Shown: positions 26,108 through 34,671 of the stretch, in pieces
How the letters are laid out: each line of letters starts with the position of its first letter
Position numbering within the stretch: position 1 is the stretch's first letter
NCBI GenBank assembly: GCA_020848275.1
Contig: JADLAK010000037.1
Location: forward strand, 1-64,000
Source: Planctomycetota bacterium
GTDB taxonomy: Bacteria > Planctomycetota > UBA8742 > UBA2392
Direction of reading: 5' to 3'
DNA: 64,000 nt
Notes under the pieces: model-generated
The model's input: the letters and a program-made list of their open reading frames with translations, nothing else
Told to the model about the DNA's origin: nothing
The model's database searches: none
Made by a program: the position numbers and the translations under genes

Positions 26108-27349
26108 TCATTTGCCTTCCGGTTCGCCGGGGTGACGCCAGGGCGCTTTTTCGTCGGCGGGCTCGACGTGCAGCAACATCACCATGCCGCCGTGGGGCAT
26201 CATGCCGACAGGGATTTGCGCGTGGGAGTTCATCATGTGGTGAACCTTGTGGCAGTGGATCATCCAGTGGCCGGCATTCCACGCGACGAACTCGAAGTCG
26301 CGCGTGCTGCCGGGCGGGACGTCGACGGTTGCCGCGGGCCACTGGGCCGATTCCGGGATCGGGCCGCCTTCGGTGCCCACGACCTTGAAGCTGTAACCGT
26401 GCAGGTGAATGGGGTGCGAATCCATCGACAGGTTGCCCAGGCGAATGCGCACGCGCTGGCCCTGCTTGACGACCAGCGGCGGGATGTCGGGCGCCGCACG
26501 CCCGTTGAAGGTGAACCAGTTCCAATCCATGCCGACGACATCGGGGTTGGGGTTGCCCGGCAGCAATTGCCACTGTTGCAGCAGGATCGAAACGTCTACG
26601 TCGGGTTTTTGTTTTTCCTCGGGTGGGTGGATGACGAGTATGCCGCCCAGCCCCAACGCCTCCTGCTTCATCACATTGAAGTGCGAGTGATAAAGGAAGG
26701 TGCCGTTCTGGTGGAGCTTGAACTGGTAAGTGCGCGTGCCGCCGGGGGGCGTGGGAGGCTCGGTGACCTCGGCGGCGCCGTCCATTTCGTTGGGAAGTTC
26801 GATGCCGTGCCAGTGGATGCTGGTGGGCTCGGGCAGTTCGTTTTTCAGGATCACGCGGATGGTGTCGCCCTGCGTGGCCTCGATCGTCGGCCCCGGCACC
26901 GAGCCGTTGTAGCCCCAGCCGATCACCTCGCGCACTTCTTCGTGCTGCATGGCGTATTCGACTTTGTTTTTCTGCGGAACGCGCGGGTCGTCGCTTTGTT
27001 TTCCGTCGTTGATGTGCCAGCGCACGGGCTGGGCGATCAGCGTGAAGACCTTGACCCCGGCGTCCATCTCGTAGCCCAGCGGCGCGACCGCGGGCGCGTG
27101 TACCCTCCCGGCCTGGTGGCCCATGTGCGGTGGCGGCGGAGAATACGTCCGGCCCGGTTCGATGCGGCGCAGTGACGTCTCGCCCATGGCGTGGGCGTCG
27201 TGATCGGGTTGGGGTTGGGGCGTGTTGGCGGCGGGCGCGGGGCCGTGGTGTTCGTGCTGGGCAAAGACAAAACCTGCCAGGGAGGCGAGGATCAGCGCCA
27301 GCGCGGCGCCGTACATGCCAAGCGTGGATTGACGCGGCAAAGGACGCAT
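26108..27349 (-). CDS. Multicopper oxidase, exported
   Basis: A 413-residue cupredoxin-fold enzyme with an N-terminal signal or anchor (GMYGAALALILASLAGFVFA). The copper ligands are visible in order: IHWHG, YHSHF, HPIHLHG and HCHKVHH. Multicopper oxidases couple one-electron oxidation of Cu(I), metals or phenols to reduction of oxygen to water in the periplasm. A His/Asp-rich leader (HEHHGP, DHDAHAMG) may bind metal. AGGAG lies 5 nt before ATG 27349. It sits between a tiny His-rich lipoprotein and a TolC-like gene, which together suggest a copper tolerance operon (inference). Confidence 0.93.
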   Translation of the reverse strand: MRPLPRQSTLGMYGAALALILASLAGFVFAQHEHHGPAPAANTPQPQPDHDAHAMGETSLRRIEPGRTYSPPPPHMGHQAGRVHAPAVAPLGYEMDAGVKVFTLIAQPVRWHINDGKQSDDPRVPQKNKVEYAMQHEEVREVIGWGYNGSVPGPTIEATQGDTIRVILKNELPEPTSIHWHGIELPNEMDGAAEVTEPPTPPGGTRTYQFKLHQNGTFLYHSHFNVMKQEALGLGGILVIHPPEEKQKPDVDVSILLQQWQLLPGNPNPDVVGMDWNWFTFNGRAAPDIPPLVVKQGQRVRIRLGNLSMDSHPIHLHGYSFKVVGTEGGPIPESAQWPAATVDVPPGSTRDFEFVAWNAGHWMIHCHKVHHMMNSHAQIPVGMMPHGGMVMLLHVEPADEKAPWRHPGEPEGK

Positions 27350-27395
27350 GGGGTCTCCTGGGAAGACCATGCCCCGCCCGGGTCAAAATTGCCGG

Positions 27396-27503
27396 CTACT
27401 TGTGGTCCGTGTGGTCCTTGTGATCGTCGGTCTTGGTGGTGTTGGCCGTGGGGCAGGCGCTGAGTGAAAGCGCAAGCAATAGGCCCAGGCAGATCTTGAA
27501 CAT
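27396..27503 (-). CDS. Tiny His-rich lipoprotein of the copper operon
   Basis: A 35-residue gene. It reads MFKICLGLLLALSLSAC, a lipoprotein signal with lipobox LSAC, followed by 18 residues ending DDHKDHTDHK. AGGGGA lies 6 nt before ATG 27503, giving good support for translation. The mature peptide, anchored through its Cys and carrying three His and several Asp, could bind copper or nickel. It is 46 bp upstream of the multicopper oxidase on the same strand, so it is probably the first gene of that operon. Confidence 0.72.
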   Translation of the reverse strand: MFKICLGLLLALSLSACPTANTTKTDDHKDHTDHK

Positions 27504-27573
27504 GGCATTCCCCTGTCGCCCATGATGGATGCTCGCCCCTATTTCATAGGTTACTTCGCGCATGCCACGCCGC

Positions 27574-27579
27574 TATAGT
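27574..27579 (+). promoter_or_regulatory. -10 box of the kinase-WD40 gene, probably leaderless
   Basis: TATAGT ends exactly 7 nt before ATG 27587, the same spacing as in the kinase-TPR gene. The region 17 bp upstream (TTACTT) is only a weak -35. No Shine-Dalgarno is seen, so a leaderless message is likely (inference). Confidence 0.5.
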
Positions 27580-27586
27580 ATTCGCC

Positions 27587-29515
27587 ATGCAAGCCTGCGC
27601 TGAGTGCAAGACCGGCAACCCCGAGAACGCGCGCTTTTGCGTGAACTGCGGATCGCCGCTGACGGCCGGCGCAAGTGCGCCCATTACCGGCGACATCGAG
27701 CCTGAAATTGGCAGCCGCACGGAACGCGCTCCGAAAATCCCCGAGAACGTCTCGTACGACAAGGGCACGCTGGTGCTTGAGCGTTACCTGGTCGAGAAGG
27801 AACTCGGACGCGGCGGCATGGGCACGGTGCTTTTGTGCCGCGACAGGCACAACGAAGACGAGTTTTGCTGCCTCAAGGTCATCAACCCTCAACTCAGCGG
27901 CAACATCGACCTGGTCGAGCGATTTAAAAGTGAAGGGCGCATCGCGCGCAAAATTCGCCACCCCGGCATCATCGCGACGCACGATATTTTCGAGTGGCGC
28001 TCGCGCTGGCACATCGCGATGGAGTTTTTCCCCGGCACGGTGCTGCGCAAGACGATCAACGAAAGCGACCAGAACGGCAGCCCCATCGCGCTCGACGACG
28101 CGATGGCGATTGCGCACAAGCTGCTGGATTCGCTGGAGGCCGCGCACGCAGTGACAGTGCACCGCGACCTCAAGCCCGAAAACGTCATGATCAAGGGCTC
28201 GCCCGGAAGCGCGGACTTCCAGCTCAAGATCCTCGACTTCGGCATCGCCAAGAACTTCGAGATGACCAACGCGACCATGGCCGACGTCGCCATGGGCACC
28301 ACGGGCTACATGGCGCCTGAGCAGGCCCGCGACGCTGCCAACGTCGATGCCCGCGCCGACCTTTACGCCTGCGCCGTGATTTTCTACGAGCTTCTCACGG
28401 GCCTGCTGCCCGTCGGCAGTTACGACCCGCCGAGTGTGCTGCGGCCCGAGCTTCCCTCGTGGGTCGACGGCTTCATCCAGCGCGGCCTGAAGTACCGCGC
28501 CGATGCGCGCTATGCCAACGCCGCCGAGATGCGCGCGGCGCTGAACGCCGGCGCCGGCGCGCCCGCCGAGCCGCAAGTGCCGCCGATGGGCGCGGCGCTG
28601 GCCGCCGAAACCGTCGATGACGACAAGAGACGCCGCTGGTTGCGCGTGAAGCTGATGGACGCCAAACAGGGGCGCCTGCACGCCGTCGCGTTTTCGCCCG
28701 ACGGCAAAACGTTTGCGAGCGCGGGCGACGACGGCACGGTCAAGGTGTGGGATGCGCGCCGCTTAAAACCCCTGACGCAGCTCAAGGGACACAAATCCTG
28801 GGTGAAATCCCTGCACTACAGCCCCAACGGCAAGTTGCTCGCGACCGGCAGCGGCGACAGCACCGTGCGCCTGTGGGATACCCGCAACTGGCGCGAGGTC
28901 GGCGTGATCGAGGGCCACGAGAAGCCCGTGATCGCCGTGCAGTTCAGCCCCGACGGCAATTTCCTGGCGAGTTCAGGCGCCGACCAGACCGCCGTGCTTT
29001 GGGACGCCCACAGCCTCGAGCCCGTCAGCGAAGTTCACGGCGGCGGCATCGCGGCGCTGTCGTTTTCGCCCGACGGATTGCTGCTGGCCAGCGGCAGCTT
29101 GAACCAGAGCATCGTGGTGTGGGACCTGATTTCGTCGGAAGTGCTGGTCGAGCTCAAGGGGCACCGCGGCACGGTCACCAGCCTGAGCTTCAGCCCCGAG
29201 GGCCGCTATTTACTTTCGGGCAGCGACGACACGACCATTCGCGTCTACGAAGTGCCCGGGTTTGACCGCACGCTGAAAGTCCGCGACCACTCGAGTTTGA
29301 TCTGGTCGATTGCGTTTAGCCCCGACGGCAAGCTCGTCGCCAGCGCCGGCGAGGACCGCATCGTCGTGCTGCGCCGCCTTTCCGACTGGGAAGAGCAGGC
29401 GACTTTCAGCGACCATCACAAGGGCGTCAGCGGCGTCTGCTTCGCACCCGATGGCCGCATGCTGGTCAGTTGCGGCCGCGAAGGCGCCGTGGCCGTTTAC
29501 GCGCACCGAGTTTAA
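27587..29515 (+). CDS. Serine/threonine kinase with zinc ribbon and seven WD40 repeats
   Basis: A 642-residue protein. The N-terminus is a four-Cys zinc ribbon (CAECKTGNPENARFCVNCG, residues 4-22). The kinase domain (about 65-325) has GRGGMGTVLLC, the ATP lysine in CLKVI, HRDLKPEN, DFGIAKN and GTTGYMAPEQ. After a linker there are seven WD40 repeats with SPDG turns and WD ends (VAFSPDGKTFASAGDDGTVK), consistent with one seven-bladed propeller. No transmembrane helix is visible. Such kinase-WD40 fusions are common in Planctomycetota and Myxococcota (family knowledge). The next gene, glutamate dehydrogenase, starts 17 bp after it and may be cotranscribed. Confidence 0.95.
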   Translation: MQACAECKTGNPENARFCVNCGSPLTAGASAPITGDIEPEIGSRTERAPKIPENVSYDKGTLVLERYLVEKELGRGGMGTVLLCRDRHNEDEFCCLKVINPQLSGNIDLVERFKSEGRIARKIRHPGIIATHDIFEWRSRWHIAMEFFPGTVLRKTINESDQNGSPIALDDAMAIAHKLLDSLEAAHAVTVHRDLKPENVMIKGSPGSADFQLKILDFGIAKNFEMTNATMADVAMGTTGYMAPEQARDAANVDARADLYACAVIFYELLTGLLPVGSYDPPSVLRPELPSWVDGFIQRGLKYRADARYANAAEMRAALNAGAGAPAEPQVPPMGAALAAETVDDDKRRRWLRVKLMDAKQGRLHAVAFSPDGKTFASAGDDGTVKVWDARRLKPLTQLKGHKSWVKSLHYSPNGKLLATGSGDSTVRLWDTRNWREVGVIEGHEKPVIAVQFSPDGNFLASSGADQTAVLWDAHSLEPVSEVHGGGIAALSFSPDGLLLASGSLNQSIVVWDLISSEVLVELKGHRGTVTSLSFSPEGRYLLSGSDDTTIRVYEVPGFDRTLKVRDHSSLIWSIAFSPDGKLVASAGEDRIVVLRRLSDWEEQATFSDHHKGVSGVCFAPDGRMLVSCGREGAVAVYAHRV

Positions 29516-29532
29516 TCCCGATCGAGCCCGCC

Positions 29533-30777
29533 ATGTCTGAAAAACCCGATGCATTCAAGATCGCGCAACAGCAGTTTCTTGCCGTCGCCGACCGCTTGAA
29601 ACTTTCGCCCGCCATCAAGGCCTTCTTGTCCGAGCCCGAGGCGCTGCACGTCTTCACCGTGCCCTTTGTATCCGACAAGGGCGACACCCGCGTCATCACG
29701 GGCATCCGTGCCCAGCACAGTTTTGCGCGCGGCCCCGCCAAGGGCGGCTTGCGCTTTCACCCCGACGTAACCATCGACGAGGTCAAGGCCCTGTCGATGT
29801 GGATGACCTGGAAGTGCGCCGTGGTCAATATCCCCTACGGCGGCGCCAAGGGCGGCTTGATCGTCGACTACAAGGCGCTGAGCGACGCCGAAAAAGAGCG
29901 CCTGACGCGCAGCTACGCGCGCCGGCTTGCGCCGATTATCGGCCCGGACCTCGACATTCCCGCGCCGGACGTCAACACCGGCAACGAGGAAATGGCCTGG
30001 ATCGCCAACGAATACGCCAACGTCGTCGGCCATCCCGAGCCCGCCGTGATCACCGGCAAGCCCGTCGAATACGGCGGCTCGCTCGGCCGCGGTTCGGCCA
30101 CCGGCCGCGGCCTGGCGTTTTGCGTTGAACGCTACTTCGAAAACACTGTCGGCAGCGTCAAGGGCATCACCGTCGCCGTCCAGGGTTTTGGCAACGCGGG
30201 CCAGTATGCGGCGCGCATTCTTTCGGGCATGGGCGCAAACGTCGTTGCGGTTTCGGATTCAGGCTCGGCGGTCTACAACGCCAAAGGTATCAGCGTCGGC
30301 GCGGCCATCGAGCACAAGGTCAAGACCGGCGTGGTCGAGGGAATCCCGGGCAAGAAGCTGCCCAAGGACAAACTGCTGGAGCTCGAGGTCGACCTGCTGG
30401 TCCCCGCCGCACTGGAAAACGCGATCACCGGCGACAACGTCTCGAAAATCAAGGCGCGGCTGATTGCCGAGGCCGCCAACGGGCCCCTGACGCCGGAGGC
30501 CGACGCCTATTTCGCAAAGCACGGCGTGACTGTCATTCCCGACGTGCTGGCCAACGCCGGCGGCGTCACGGTGAGCTACTTCGAATGGGTGCAAAACCGC
30601 CAGCGCCTGTACTGGACGGAAACCGAGGTCAACACCCGCCTGCGCGAGATCATGCGCCGCGCGCTCGATGAAGTGCAGCGCGAGGCCGCCGAGCACAAGG
30701 TCAACTGGCGCACGGCGGCGTACATGCTGGCGATCGGGCGGGTTGTGAAGGCCTTGCAAAGCAGCCAGGGATTTTAG
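29533..30777 (+). CDS. gdhA: Glutamate dehydrogenase
   Basis: A 414-residue cytoplasmic enzyme of the hexameric short-chain type, interconverting glutamate with 2-oxoglutarate and ammonia. Visible motifs are KGGLRFHP with the catalytic-site Lys, NIPYGGAKGGL, PAPDVNTG, the Rossmann loop VQGFGNAGQYAA and EAANGPLTPEAD. The dinucleotide-binding strand ends in VVAVSDSGSAVYN, with Asp-Ser after the second strand; specificity for NAD or NADP is not safely readable. ATG 29533 is chosen over an Arg-rich extension that overlaps the kinase gene. It lies 17 bp after the kinase stop. Confidence 0.95.
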   Translation: MSEKPDAFKIAQQQFLAVADRLKLSPAIKAFLSEPEALHVFTVPFVSDKGDTRVITGIRAQHSFARGPAKGGLRFHPDVTIDEVKALSMWMTWKCAVVNIPYGGAKGGLIVDYKALSDAEKERLTRSYARRLAPIIGPDLDIPAPDVNTGNEEMAWIANEYANVVGHPEPAVITGKPVEYGGSLGRGSATGRGLAFCVERYFENTVGSVKGITVAVQGFGNAGQYAARILSGMGANVVAVSDSGSAVYNAKGISVGAAIEHKVKTGVVEGIPGKKLPKDKLLELEVDLLVPAALENAITGDNVSKIKARLIAEAANGPLTPEADAYFAKHGVTVIPDVLANAGGVTVSYFEWVQNRQRLYWTETEVNTRLREIMRRALDEVQREAAEHKVNWRTAAYMLAIGRVVKALQSSQGF

Positions 30778-30924
30778 GCTCCGGTCTTCCGGCTCGAGCC
30801 TGCTGCGTTTTTCCGGCACTGGCCCTATCCCTATGCCTGTAACACCAGTTATAAAACCGGCCTTGCATTGGAGTCGGCGGGTGTCGTCGCGCGCGGTAGC
30901 TTTGGCGGCAGGGAGGAATGTGCC

Positions 30925-31509
30925 ATGGAACCTCTGGTAACCGCACTCTACATCATCGCCGGCATCTTCACGGCCCTGTTCGTCATCCGCCTTGGCCTGA
31001 TGCTGCTGGGCTTTGACCACGACGCGGGCAGCGGCTTTGACGCTGTCCACGCCGGCGACGTGGGCCACGCCGTCACGGCCCACGACGTGTCCGAGGCCGC
31101 GCAGTTCAAGATGTTCTCGATCCAGACAATCCTGGTGACGCTGATGCTGGGAAGCTGGGTCGCCCTGGCGTGCATCGATTTCTTCAAGCTGGGGCACATG
31201 CCCAGCATCGCCATCGGTGCGGCGGTCGGGTTTGTCTCGGGCGTGGGCGTTTCGTACGCGATGTTCTCGATGCGCAAGCTCGAGGCCGACTACACGGTGC
31301 GCGACTTCAAGGCCGAGGGCCTGCGCGGCACCTGTTACCTGCGTATCCCCGAGGCCGGCCAGGGCCACGGCCAGGTGCAGCTCAATATCGGCGACCGCCA
31401 GCGTATCTTTGACGCGGTCAGCGACGGCCCGGCGATCGACAGTTTTAAGCCAGTGGTGGTGATGGCGCGCGTCGATGAAAAAACTTTGAGGGTGTGTGAG
31501 ACGCAGTAA
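30925..31509 (+). CDS. NfeD-like membrane protein preceding a flotillin
   Basis: A 194-residue protein with three hydrophobic helices (MEPLVTALYIIAGIFTALFV; about 60-80; about 88-108) and a C-terminal soluble beta-rich domain (GLRGTCYLRIPEAGQG) resembling an NfeD OB fold. NfeD-type proteins are encoded beside flotillin or stomatin genes and associate with them in membrane microdomains (family knowledge). GGGAGG lies 8 nt before ATG 30925. The flotillin gene follows after 105 bp that contain a heptad palindrome. Confidence 0.78.
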   Translation: MEPLVTALYIIAGIFTALFVIRLGLMLLGFDHDAGSGFDAVHAGDVGHAVTAHDVSEAAQFKMFSIQTILVTLMLGSWVALACIDFFKLGHMPSIAIGAAVGFVSGVGVSYAMFSMRKLEADYTVRDFKAEGLRGTCYLRIPEAGQGHGQVQLNIGDRQRIFDAVSDGPAIDSFKPVVVMARVDEKTLRVCETQ

Positions 31510-31514
31510 CGGAA

Positions 31515-31595
31515 GGTTTACGGTCAACGGTTGACGGTCAACGGTAACAACAAAACGGACTTTACTGTCAACCGTGGACTGTAGACCGTCAAACC
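31515..31595. repeat. Heptad-period palindrome between the NfeD-like and flotillin genes
   Basis: The left arm reads GGTTTAC-GGTCAAC-GGTTGAC-GGTCAAC in strict 7-bp steps. The right arm (31564-31595) is its approximate reverse complement, ending GACCGTCAAACC. It may form a long hairpin in the operon transcript. Confidence 0.8.
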
Positions 31596-31614
31596 AGTTC
31601 AAAAGGGGCCAATC

Positions 31615-33216
31615 ATGTTCTTAGGCAACGTACTTCTGGCGCAGGGCGGCGACGGCGGCATGGGCGCACTGGTGGCCATCGCGGTCATCTTCGTGCTCAT
31701 CCTGGTGTTTCTCGTGGTCATCATGGCCCAGCGTTACAAACGCTGCCCGTCCAACAAAATCCTCGTCGTGTTCGGTAAGGGCGTCGGCGGCGCGGCCAAG
31801 ACCATCCACGGCGGTGCGGCCTTCATCTGGCCGCTCTTGCAGGATTTCAGCTACCTCAGCCTCGACCCGATGCCCATCGACATCGACCTGCGTGGCGCGC
31901 TGACGAAAAAGAACATCCGCGTCAACGTGCCCTGCAGCTTCACCATCGCCATTGGCGTGCGGCCTGAACTCATGCATGCCGCAGCCGAGCGTCTGCTGGG
32001 CCTGGACGACCGCCAGATCCAGAACCAGGCGATGGAAATCATCGTCGGCCAGTTGCGTCTTGTGGTCGCGACGCTGGCGATTGAAGAAATCAACCAGGAC
32101 CGCGAAAAGTTCCTGAACCTCGTGCACGAAAATGTGGGCGTCGAACTTCACAAGATCGGCCTTGAGGTCATCAACGTAAACATCCGCGACATCACCGACG
32201 AGTCGGGCTACATCGACGCCATCGGCAAACGCGCCGCGGCCGAAGCCATCAACGCCGCAAAGATCGAAGTCGCGCAGGAAGAAAAGAAGGGCGCTTCCGG
32301 CGAGGCGAAGGAAAACCGCGAGCGCATCGTGGCCGTGGCCGCCGAACAGGCCATTGCCAACGAAGGCAAGAAGAAGGCCGACCGCGACCAGCGCATGGCG
32401 ATGGCCAAGCTGGAGGCTGAATCGGTCAGCGCCGAAGCGACCGCGACGCGTGAACAGGAAGTGAAAGTCGCCGCGGAGCGCGCGCAGGCGGAAGCCGGCA
32501 AGAAGGAAGCCGACCGCATCCGCCGCATCAAGGTGTCCGAGTTCGAGGCGCAGGCCGTCGAGGGCGAAAACACCGCCAAGGCGCGCATCGCGCAGCAGAA
32601 CGCAATGCTGGCCGAGGCCGAAGCCGAAAGCCGGAAGCGGTCAGAGGTCGCCCGCGCCGACGCGACGCGCACGATTTTCGAACGCGAGCGCGCTCTCGAA
32701 AGCGCGAAGCTGGAAAAGGAAATCGTCGTCCACGAAGAAATCGCCAAGCGCCAGATCGAAATCCAGGCCGGTGCGACCGCTGAAAAGACGCGCCTCGAAG
32801 CGCAGGGCCAGGCTGACGCCATTTTGGCGCGCTACAACGCCGAGGCCGAAGGTATCAAGCGCGTGCTCGAGGCCAAGGCCGCGGGTTACCGCGACCTGAT
32901 TGCGGCTTGCTCCGACCGGCCGGATATCGCGCCGACGCTGCTGATGATCGAAAAGATGCCCGAGATCGTCGCCGAACAGGTCAAGGCCGTGCAGAACCTG
33001 AAGATCGACAAGGTCACGGTGTGGGACAGCGGCGGCAGCAACGGAAACGGCAAGGGCGGGACCGCGGGCTTTCTTTCCAGCCTGATCGGCGCTTTGCCGC
33101 AGGTGCATGAACTGGCCGAGCAGGCCGGAATTAAACTGCCGAGTTACCTGGGCTCGATGGAAAAGAACGGCAACGGCGAAACTCTCTCGGCCGCGGTCGA
33201 AAAAACCAAGAAGTAG
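31615..33216 (+). CDS. Flotillin-like SPFH protein
   Basis: A 533-residue membrane scaffold protein. Residues about 15-40 are a single hydrophobic helix, followed by the SPFH/band 7 domain (KILVVFG, IHGGAAFIWPLLQDFSYL, LDDRQIQNQAMEIIVGQLR) to about residue 210. Then comes a long Ala/Glu/Lys coiled coil with EA repeats (about 210-400), typical of flotillins. The C-terminus has a conserved small helix (LLMIEKMPEIVAEQVKAVQN) and a Gly/Asn-rich linker. Flotillins organise membrane microdomains. AGGGG lies 6 nt before ATG 31615. Together with the NfeD-like gene it forms a typical pair. Confidence 0.93.
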   Translation: MFLGNVLLAQGGDGGMGALVAIAVIFVLILVFLVVIMAQRYKRCPSNKILVVFGKGVGGAAKTIHGGAAFIWPLLQDFSYLSLDPMPIDIDLRGALTKKNIRVNVPCSFTIAIGVRPELMHAAAERLLGLDDRQIQNQAMEIIVGQLRLVVATLAIEEINQDREKFLNLVHENVGVELHKIGLEVINVNIRDITDESGYIDAIGKRAAAEAINAAKIEVAQEEKKGASGEAKENRERIVAVAAEQAIANEGKKKADRDQRMAMAKLEAESVSAEATATREQEVKVAAERAQAEAGKKEADRIRRIKVSEFEAQAVEGENTAKARIAQQNAMLAEAEAESRKRSEVARADATRTIFERERALESAKLEKEIVVHEEIAKRQIEIQAGATAEKTRLEAQGQADAILARYNAEAEGIKRVLEAKAAGYRDLIAACSDRPDIAPTLLMIEKMPEIVAEQVKAVQNLKIDKVTVWDSGGSNGNGKGGTAGFLSSLIGALPQVHELAEQAGIKLPSYLGSMEKNGNGETLSAAVEKTKK

Positions 33217-33277
33217 TTTCACGCAGAGGCGCGGGGAACAACAACGGCAATCGCGGATAGGGGTGGCCGCCCCTTAT

Positions 33278-33385
33278 CACGGATGTACAGGATGGGCAGA
33301 TTGAAACTGCTTTTTACATCCTGTAAATCCTGTCCATCCGTGTAAGCCTTTTTCTAGGAAAAGCACATCGACCTGGAGGTCGATG
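33278..33385. repeat. Two palindromic repeats between converging genes
   Basis: CACGGATGTACAGGATG at 33278 is mirrored by CATCCTGTAAATCC and GTCCATCCGTGT ending at 33343. A perfect 20-bp palindrome (CATCGACCTG then its reverse complement) lies at 33366-33385, 8 bp before the stop of the converging dehydrogenase. T-runs at 33311 and 33349 suggest that they could act as terminators in either direction. Confidence 0.7.
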
Positions 33386-33392
33386 CCACTCA

Positions 33393-34610
33393 CTAATTTC
33401 CGCCGGCGATGTTTGCGACCGCGCGAGTATCCATCTCGACACGGAAAATCTTGCCGTCCATGTTGCAGACGTAGACTTCACCCTGCGCGTCGACGCCGAA
33501 GCTCGAAATGCCCGCTTGCGGCGATGCCAGCATTTCACCCTTGTTGACCGTGCGGCCGTTGGCGTACTCAAGGCCCCACAGGCGGCCCAGCACGAAATCG
33601 GCGTACAGGTAAATGCCGCGCAGCGCCGGGTAACGTTCGCCGCGGTAAACGTAACCGCCGATCACGCACCCGCGCCACATCTCGTGGCCGTATTCGACAA
33701 CGGGCGGCGTGACGGGGTCGACGGGCGTGCCTTTTTTGTACTCGTGCGAGCCCTCGAACAGCGACCAGCCGTAGTTGCCGCCGCTCTTGACGAGGTGGAT
33801 CGACTCCCAGCCGAAGTTGCCGACGTCGCCGACCCACAGGTTTTCGCCGTCCATGCTCATGCGATAGGGGTTGCGCAGGCCGTAGGCGAAAATCTCGCCG
33901 CGCGCGCCCTTGCGGCCGACGAACGGGTTGTCCGCGGGAATGCCGTAAAGTTTGTCGTCTGCGGGTTTGTTTACGTCAATGCGGATGATTTTTCCGTGCA
34001 GGTTGCTGAGGTCCTGGCCGTTGTTGTGCGGGTCGCCGCTGCCGCCGCCGTCGCCGTAACCGGCGTAGAGCATGCCGTCGCCGCCAAACAGCAGCGTGCA
34101 GCCGTTGTGGTTCCCGTGTGGTTTGCCGAAGTCGAGCAACGTCGCCGCAGATTCCGGGTCGGCGACGTCGCCGTCTTTGCGCACCGTGTAACGCGCGAGC
34201 ACGCTGCGGCGGTTTTTGACATCGCCGGCGTTGTAGTTAACGAAGAACTGGCCGTTAGCGGCGAAATTGGGGTGGAAGGCAAGGCCTAGCAGGCCCTCTT
34301 CGCGGTCGCCGCCCGAGACGCCGGTCAGCACTTTGCCGCGGATGTCGAGGAAGGTCGTGGTGGTTGCGGCGTCCTTGCGATTTTCGAAGCGCAGGATGCG
34401 CCCGGCCTGCTCAACGACGTACAGGTAGCGCGGATTGGCGCCGTCGTGGGTGAGAAACACCGGGTTCTCGAATTTAAGCGCGGGAAACGCTTCCGTCAGT
34501 TTGACCGTCGGGAGGTCCGGGTCCACGTCCTTGCGCGACGCGGGCGTCATGCATGCGGCAGCGGTCAAGGCAACGATTGTCAGGATGGCGGCTATGCGCA
34601 GGCGAGGCAT
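33393..34610 (-). CDS. PQQ-dependent sugar dehydrogenase-type lipoprotein (glucose/sorbosone dehydrogenase fold)
   Basis: A 405-residue exported protein. MPRLRIAAILTIVALTAAAC is a lipoprotein signal. The mature domain is the six-bladed propeller of soluble aldose sugar dehydrogenases: EEGLLGLAFHPNFAANGQFF, GKPHGNHNG with candidate catalytic His, YAGYGDGGGSGDPHNNGQD, FAYGLRNPYRMSMD and GGNYGWSLFEG. These enzymes oxidise sugars with bound PQQ and calcium; many homologues in this group have unknown substrates. GGGAG lies 5 nt before ATG 34610, excluding the longer reading. It is divergent to the GNAT-VOC gene, with 61 bp between them. Confidence 0.9.
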   Translation of the reverse strand: MPRLRIAAILTIVALTAAACMTPASRKDVDPDLPTVKLTEAFPALKFENPVFLTHDGANPRYLYVVEQAGRILRFENRKDAATTTTFLDIRGKVLTGVSGGDREEGLLGLAFHPNFAANGQFFVNYNAGDVKNRRSVLARYTVRKDGDVADPESAATLLDFGKPHGNHNGCTLLFGGDGMLYAGYGDGGGSGDPHNNGQDLSNLHGKIIRIDVNKPADDKLYGIPADNPFVGRKGARGEIFAYGLRNPYRMSMDGENLWVGDVGNFGWESIHLVKSGGNYGWSLFEGSHEYKKGTPVDPVTPPVVEYGHEMWRGCVIGGYVYRGERYPALRGIYLYADFVLGRLWGLEYANGRTVNKGEMLASPQAGISSFGVDAQGEVYVCNMDGKIFRVEMDTRAVANIAGGN

Positions 34611-34671
34611 GGGAATCTCCCATCGTGCCCCGCGCCCGGCTGATTTTTCCATGATAACCTTGTCGCCCGCC

